From Schizochytrium sp. TIO01 (taxonomy: Eukaryota; Sar; Bigyra; Thraustochytrida; Thraustochytriidae), in assembly GCA_004764695.1 (NCBI GenBank), contig SMSO01000032.1:6654668-6718667 (forward strand): a DNA stretch of 64,000 nucleotides, read 5' to 3'. Below, piece after piece: positions 62,401 to 64,000 of this stretch; position 1 is the first letter of the stretch, and every line of letters begins with the position of its first letter. The translations under genes and the position numbers were made by a program. The notes below the pieces were generated by a model. The model worked only from the letters and a program-made list of their open reading frames with translations, made no database searches and had not been told where the DNA came from.

Positions 62401-63661
62401 GATATGTATACAATTCCCTTTTAAGTCTCATCATGTATCCAAAGCTCATTGTCTTCATCCTCTTAGTTGACCTTTGGCTGATCAGGGACTAACTTTCAAT
62501 AAGCTATGAAAGAAAAAGTGGTGGAGCTGCTGTTACAATATTCTACCAGAATGTTTGTCCGGATACTACAGAACCATGATCTCTGGCAAAACAGCTTCAG
62601 CCGAGATTATTGCTGTGTAAGTCGCAGTGGTAGTGGTCTTAGATTATACCTTGAAAGATCTCCCTCAATTTGGAGCTGTATGTATCTAGAGAGTGCTCGT
62701 ATGAAATTGATTCTATTTGCGAATACGCTGAGTTACAACAACTTTCCACAAAAGCTCAGCTACCGGGGTGATTTCAGAAGCACTAGCGTTCATGTAGCTT
62801 CCTAGCTTAGATCATGGGCTGAAGTTAAATTAAACAACTTTGATATTTCAGATTGCTTTTTCCTGAATATTCGGTGCGAGGAAGAGAAAATTGTGATAAG
62901 TGATCTCATACCTGTCATTCTGTAAAGAAATTTTGAGATGGAAGTAGATAAAATGTATATCGTAGCAGGTTAAATCAGTCGAGGAAGAGCAGTACTGGTT
63001 CAAATGTTCTTAATGTCAAATGCACCAAACGAATAAGTTGGAAAGAAGAACTGAAAGATTATTCAAATTTGGTAAAATTGATGTATAGTAATGTTACTTA
63101 TATATTTCAAAAGAAGGTACCTAAAGCATCGATGACGCAATCTTATTGCTGCATCGTCCTTCTGAGCATATGCATATGCACTTGAACATCAGTCAAGCGC
63201 AACGAAACAGAGACGTTTCTCGCAACTCGTAGAATTGGGCTGGAGGCAGTCAGTCACATGGGCTGCCTCATTTGGAATTCGCCACTCCTTGTAATTTGAA
63301 CAAAGAATGCAGTGTGAAGCGAATTATTTATCTGACTCGACCAAACAATGGCGAAGTCTGACATGATATCTAAACGTCTGTTGCGTCCTTAAAACACCTG
63401 GGTGTGTGATATGAACAATGGGTCACAACATGGGAATTGAGACATTTGAGTCTCCCTTAATCCTATGATGCCGATTGGCACGCAGGCTTATGTTATAGTC
63501 AAGTCCACGCATTGACACAATAATACTCAATGATATTATGCGTAGAGTGGCTCTTCAAGAGGCCCTCTAGGTCAATGCGAAGGCATGAGCTAAAATTTAC
63601 TGCTTCACATGTTTGTTTCTGTACTGTGCGCAGAGCCGGGTGCTTATCTTAGGCATCCCTT

Positions 63662-63862
63662 TTAGTTGTTGTTCTTGTTTTCGTTGCTCTTGCCGGCCTT
63701 GCTGGCGAGGTCCGGAATGTTGAAGAAGAGTTTCCAGGGCGAGCGGTGTGCCTCTGCGCACTTGTCCTTGTAGTCTTCATATGCCTGCTGGCGGCGCTCT
63801 GCCGCAGTCTTCGGCACAACCGGGAGCTCCGGTGAGAGCACTGCTACGCGGGCGTTGGTCAT
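63662..63862 (-). CDS. Small conserved-looking protein, 66 aa
   Basis: ATG at 63862 to TAA at 63662. The protein starts MTNARVAVLSPELPVVPKTAAERRQ and has a charged amphipathic middle (AYEDYKDKCAEAHRSPW) and a short aromatic stretch (KLFFNIPDLASKAG). Third positions are strongly C/G-rich, like the sterol desaturase and unlike the AT-rich sequence beside it, which argues for a real, well-expressed gene. No family recognised. It may be a first exon or a complete small protein. Confidence 0.55.
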   Translation of the reverse strand: MTNARVAVLSPELPVVPKTAAERRQQAYEDYKDKCAEAHRSPWKLFFNIPDLASKAGKSNENKNNN

Positions 63863-63900
63863 GATCTCTGTTTATTCTTTTCTCTACTGTCCTCTGCTGA

Positions 63901-63918
63901 TCGCTCGCTCGCTCGCTC

Positions 63919-63958
<40 letters not shown>

Positions 63959-63960
63959 GC
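63901..63960. repeat. GCTC/GCTT microsatellite
   Basis: Five or so GCTC units then about nine GCTT units, lying 40-100 bases upstream of the 66-aa gene start, in its 5' leader or promoter. The same GCTT unit forms the tract at 10648-10693. Confidence 0.9.
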
Positions 63961-64000
63961 TTCGAAGTCTTTGACTGTCTCAGTCGAGTCAACTCGAGTT

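Larger units (their letters stand above)
48272..63661. other. 15-kb gene-poor, repeat-rich region
   Basis: No frame in this stretch resembles a known protein, and most are below 110 codons. 48.3-50.8 kb and 52.6-54.4 kb are GC-richer with several overlapping chance frames (for example around 52576-53047). 57.4-63 kb is AT-rich and contains a diverged duplication. Microsatellites recur throughout. It could contain spliced genes with short exons or non-coding RNAs, which cannot be recognised by eye. The first few hundred bases must include the sterol desaturase promoter. Confidence 0.55.

Noticed and set aside
1-64000. tRNA, rRNA or snRNA genes
   Set aside because: I looked for the conserved T-loop and box motifs in the spacers and saw no convincing candidate; a covariance-model scan would be needed to exclude them.

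Overview
This is nuclear DNA from a microbial eukaryote. Genes are long, mostly without visible introns, on both strands, and separated by spacers full of microsatellites. The gene set is standard eukaryotic housekeeping: UPF1, alpha-SNAP, a BEACH/WD40 protein, SDE2, RAD18, an RCC1-repeat protein and a sterol C5-desaturase. A labyrinthulomycete (thraustochytrid-like) stramenopile would fit the compact genes, the sterol gene and the viral content described below. That placement is an inference; no rRNA or other lineage marker is present.

Layout. 1-2,441: no recognisable gene. 2.4-19.8 kb: five host genes, namely UPF1 (+), a MORN-repeat protein (-), alpha-SNAP (+), a FAN/NSMAF-type BEACH protein (-) and an SDE2 homologue with SPRY and SAP domains (+). 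19.8-39.3 kb: an AT-richer, tightly packed island that looks like an endogenous large-DNA-virus fragment. It carries a heliorhodopsin, a giant-virus-type nuclease-fold protein, a TBP-like factor, a TFIIB-like factor, a DEDD exonuclease, a gametolysin-type metalloprotease with a membrane anchor, a 1,510-aa protein with a long acidic tail, membrane proteins, and two paralogous nuclease-kinase fusions resembling Crinkler (CRN) effectors. 39.6-48.3 kb: host genes again, namely a small tail-anchored protein, an RCC1/SAP protein, an uncertain ORF, RAD18 and the sterol C5-desaturase. 48.3-63.6 kb: about 15 kb of gene-poor, repeat-rich sequence including a divergent ~1.32-kb duplication. One small ORF lies near the right end.

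The island is the most interesting part. Its genes are separated by only tens of bases or overlap, unlike the host genes. Some frames are long and intact (999, 712, 703 and 1,510 codons), while at least five others carry a single lesion or two. The clearest lesion is in the heliorhodopsin: a CCAT/ATGG tetranucleotide tract has three units where four would keep the frame, and this cuts off the last helix with the retinal-binding lysine. That helix is still readable in the shifted frame. The two nuclease-kinase paralogues share a ~0.8-kb upstream region and gene start that are far more alike than the coding bodies they drive. No capsid, polymerase or packaging gene lies in the window, so Nucleocytoviricota and Mirusviricota cannot be told apart here.
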